Positions 62,218 to 64,000 of a stretch of DNA of 64,000 nt are shown here, piece after piece. The notes under the pieces were generated by a model. It was not told where the DNA came from and made no database searches. It saw only the letters and a list, made by a program, of their open reading frames with translations. The DNA is from Hyphomicrobium zavarzinii ATCC 27496. GTDB taxonomy: Bacteria; Pseudomonadota; Alphaproteobacteria; Rhizobiales; Hyphomicrobiaceae. The stretch spans positions 434,001 through 498,000 of the forward strand of contig NZ_KB911256.1 of assembly GCF_000383415.1 (NCBI RefSeq), given 5' to 3'. The translations under genes and the position numbers were made by a program. Numbering within the stretch: position 1 is the stretch's first letter; each line of letters starts with the position of its first letter.

Positions 62218-64000
62218 TCAGCCGAATGCGCCCCAGTGGTGCGAGATGCCCGTGCCGATCTCGCGCACGAGCTCGTAGGCCTTCTCCATCGGCTCCAGGA
62301 TTTCCGTCTCGATGCGGCCGTAGTCGTCGATGCCCTTCGGAAGATACGTCGCCTTTTCGTTGAAGGCGGCGTCGTCGTAAGCGCCCGAGGCCCGCCGCGG
62401 GAACGCCTGGCGCACCACGTTGATCACCTCGGGGATCTCGAGCCCGAGAGCTTGCCGAATGATCTGGTCGTGGGTGACCTCGTTGGTCGGCGTGAAGCGC
62501 GGAAGCTGCGCGGTGAGAATGAAGATGCGCATGATCAGCGCCGCGCGGATCGCCTGAAGCAGATCGAGCTCCATGCGATGATCGTCGGGCAGCTTGCCGC
62601 CTTCGAGGCCGATCTCCTCCAGAATGCCATGCAACTCGATGGCGTCGAGGCGAAGATAGTGGGCAAGGCCGTTGATCTTCTGGGCCCGGTCGTCGTCGAG
62701 CAGGTGCTCGGCCAGGAACTTGAAGGCGCCGTCGAGATGCGGCTCCCGTGCCCAGGAAGCGCGCTGCGCCCAGAAGCCGGGATCGAACACGATGGCGTTG
62801 ACGCCGACCGCGTTGAGGCTCGAAAGCTGCTTGGCACGCGCGATCATCTCGATCAACGGACGCAGGCGCTGCGATCTCTTCGCCATTTCGACGAAGCGCT
62901 CGCGATCACTTCCCACTGCCGCGCCGAGCCCGGCCACCACGTTCGCCACATAGCCGAACTGCTGAAGGATGGCGTTGTTCGGAATGGCGCGCATGCGGGC
63001 GGGATCGCCGCGATCGGAGTGATGCTCGCCCTGCCTCTTGACCGGGCGTGAGCCCGTCTTGAACAGCAGGTTCGCGCCGAACGCGCCGAGCAGCGCCCGG
63101 TAGCCCGGATGCGCGAAGAGCTCCTGCTGGTAGTCGCGAAGACGGAGCTGGAAGTCGAGCGCGAGATTGGTGTCCGTGTAGAACGGATCCTCGCCCTCGC
63201 CCGGGTCCTTGCCGCTCATGACGATGGTGGCGAGCGCGCGCTGTGCGAACAGGCGGTTGGCAAAATAGAGATAGCCGTCGCCGCCCTGGAAGCTCGTCTC
63301 GTGCTTCACCGGCAGGCCGTGCCGGAAGAAGCGCCAGCGAGATTCGCCGGGGAACACGTAGCGCAGGCGCCGGCGGAGCGGGCCGGGATGCGCGCCGCGG
63401 CCCATGCTTTCGCCGTGCGTGGAGAAGATGAGCGTCTCGACGCCCGGAACGTTCGCCTTCCGCACCACTTCCGCAAGTCCGTGATGCAGGCGCTCATGCG
63501 CGAGGCCGGCCGCGATCTGGCCGATGAAGCGGCCCGCGTCCGAGTAGCCGGTCTGCACGGCAAGGCGGCCGCGCTTCGAGACGTACTCGCGATAGGCGTC
63601 GGTCGACAGCAGGCGCTCGATGAGGCGCGGGCCGGTCTCGAGCGCGGCCGGCGTCTCGAATAGCGGCGAGATGTCGACGATCTCCGAAACGCCGAACAGC
63701 TTGGCGAAATAGACGGCGATCAGGATCGTGGCCGGGCTTTCGCACTCCGCGATCAGGTAGCGGATGGGTGTGTCGGCGTCGAGATGCTTGGCGATCTGGG
63801 CGACCATCGCGAACTGGCGGATCGCGGTGGCGTTCTCGAGATCGAGCGTCTCGAAGTTCACATCCTCCGGCTTCACCGTGTTGATCATCTCGACGATGCG
63901 GGCCTGCGCCTGCCGCTCCGTGAGATTGCGCGTCCAGCTCTCGTGCACGAAGGCGCGGAACGCGTTGTTGATCTGCACCGCGTTGACGCGCACGTGGATG
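62218..64000 (-). CDS. ppc: Phosphoenolpyruvate carboxylase, C-terminal part
   Basis: The reverse frame runs off the right edge, leaving 593 C-terminal codons. It matches the divergent PEPC of serine-cycle and related alphaproteobacteria. The catalytic-core counterparts are HVRVNAVQI, LIFSTHGESMGRGAHPG (the bicarbonate/PEP loop), GYSDAGRFIGQ and MRAIPNNAILQQFGYVANVV. PEPC makes oxaloacetate from PEP and bicarbonate, for anaplerosis or the serine cycle. The visible frame has no start of its own; the GTG at 63993 is internal. The full protein would be around 900 residues if typical. Confidence 0.85.
   Translation of the reverse strand, partial: IHVRVNAVQINNAFRAFVHESWTRNLTERQAQARIVEMINTVKPEDVNFETLDLENATAIRQFAMVAQIAKHLDADTPIRYLIAECESPATILIAVYFAKLFGVSEIVDISPLFETPAALETGPRLIERLLSTDAYREYVSKRGRLAVQTGYSDAGRFIGQIAAGLAHERLHHGLAEVVRKANVPGVETLIFSTHGESMGRGAHPGPLRRRLRYVFPGESRWRFFRHGLPVKHETSFQGGDGYLYFANRLFAQRALATIVMSGKDPGEGEDPFYTDTNLALDFQLRLRDYQQELFAHPGYRALLGAFGANLLFKTGSRPVKRQGEHHSDRGDPARMRAIPNNAILQQFGYVANVVAGLGAAVGSDRERFVEMAKRSQRLRPLIEMIARAKQLSSLNAVGVNAIVFDPGFWAQRASWAREPHLDGAFKFLAEHLLDDDRAQKINGLAHYLRLDAIELHGILEEIGLEGGKLPDDHRMELDLLQAIRAALIMRIFILTAQLPRFTPTNEVTHDQIIRQALGLEIPEVINVVRQAFPRRASGAYDDAAFNEKATYLPKGIDDYGRIETEILEPMEKAYELVREIGTGISHHWGAFG

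Overview
The window is a 64 kb, GC-rich, gene-dense chromosomal segment of an alphaproteobacterium. It most likely belongs to the Hyphomicrobiales and resembles Hyphomicrobium and its relatives. The lineage call rests on a TrcR/DUF1013 cell-cycle regulator, a zinc-ligand-poor DnaX, a short-form ProS, and the gene order nuoN, birA, rnj, mce, DUF1467, proS, lolC/E, lolD. A divergent phosphoenolpyruvate carboxylase together with formate-tetrahydrofolate ligase fits C1 or serine-cycle metabolism, but the pathway itself is not demonstrated here. No phage, insertion sequence, CRISPR array or tRNA was found.

Layout. 1-9900: rsmE (cut by the left edge), an ankyrin-repeat protein, ubiA, trcR, a MaoC-type hydratase, ribF, gshA and several small exported proteins. 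10000-15900: the two carboxyspermidine-route polyamine genes, carboxynorspermidine synthase and decarboxylase, with four uncharacterised genes between them, including a membrane-embedded alpha/beta-hydrolase. 16000-19600: ybaB, a shortened DUF1810 gene, a small secreted protein, dnaX and the SRP RNA gene. 19750-32160: a small membrane protein, then nuoE to nuoN for ten complex I subunits; nuoA-D are absent. 32200-40700: PilZ, birA, RNase J, methylmalonyl-CoA epimerase, DUF1467, proS, the LolCDE-type exporter and a DUF2147 protein. 40700-46300: an intergenic repeat cluster, ubiB and dnaE. 46300-55250: an alpha/beta-hydrolase, rhomboid protease, L,D-transpeptidase, obg with an acetyltransferase, rplU-rpmA, a PspC protein, an acid-ceramidase-like Ntn-hydrolase and a 2TM protein. 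55300-64000: fhs, prmB, a TRAP transporter (dctP, dctQ, dctM) interrupted by an antisense DUF1428 gene, and ppc (cut by the right edge).

How the genes fit together. Most of the window is core machinery: respiration (nuo, ubiA, ubiB), replication (dnaX, dnaE), translation (proS, rplU, rpmA, obg, prmB, rsmE, ffs), lipoprotein export and cofactor synthesis. The accessory content sits in short blocks: the genes inside the polyamine locus, the repeat-flanked genes between dnaX and ybaB, and the Ntn-hydrolase neighbourhood. I found no clear new multi-gene system. The best leads are the four-gene block between the polyamine genes, the acid-ceramidase-like protein, a palindrome shared by the rplU and prmB upstream regions, and the hairpins that divide the nuo operon.
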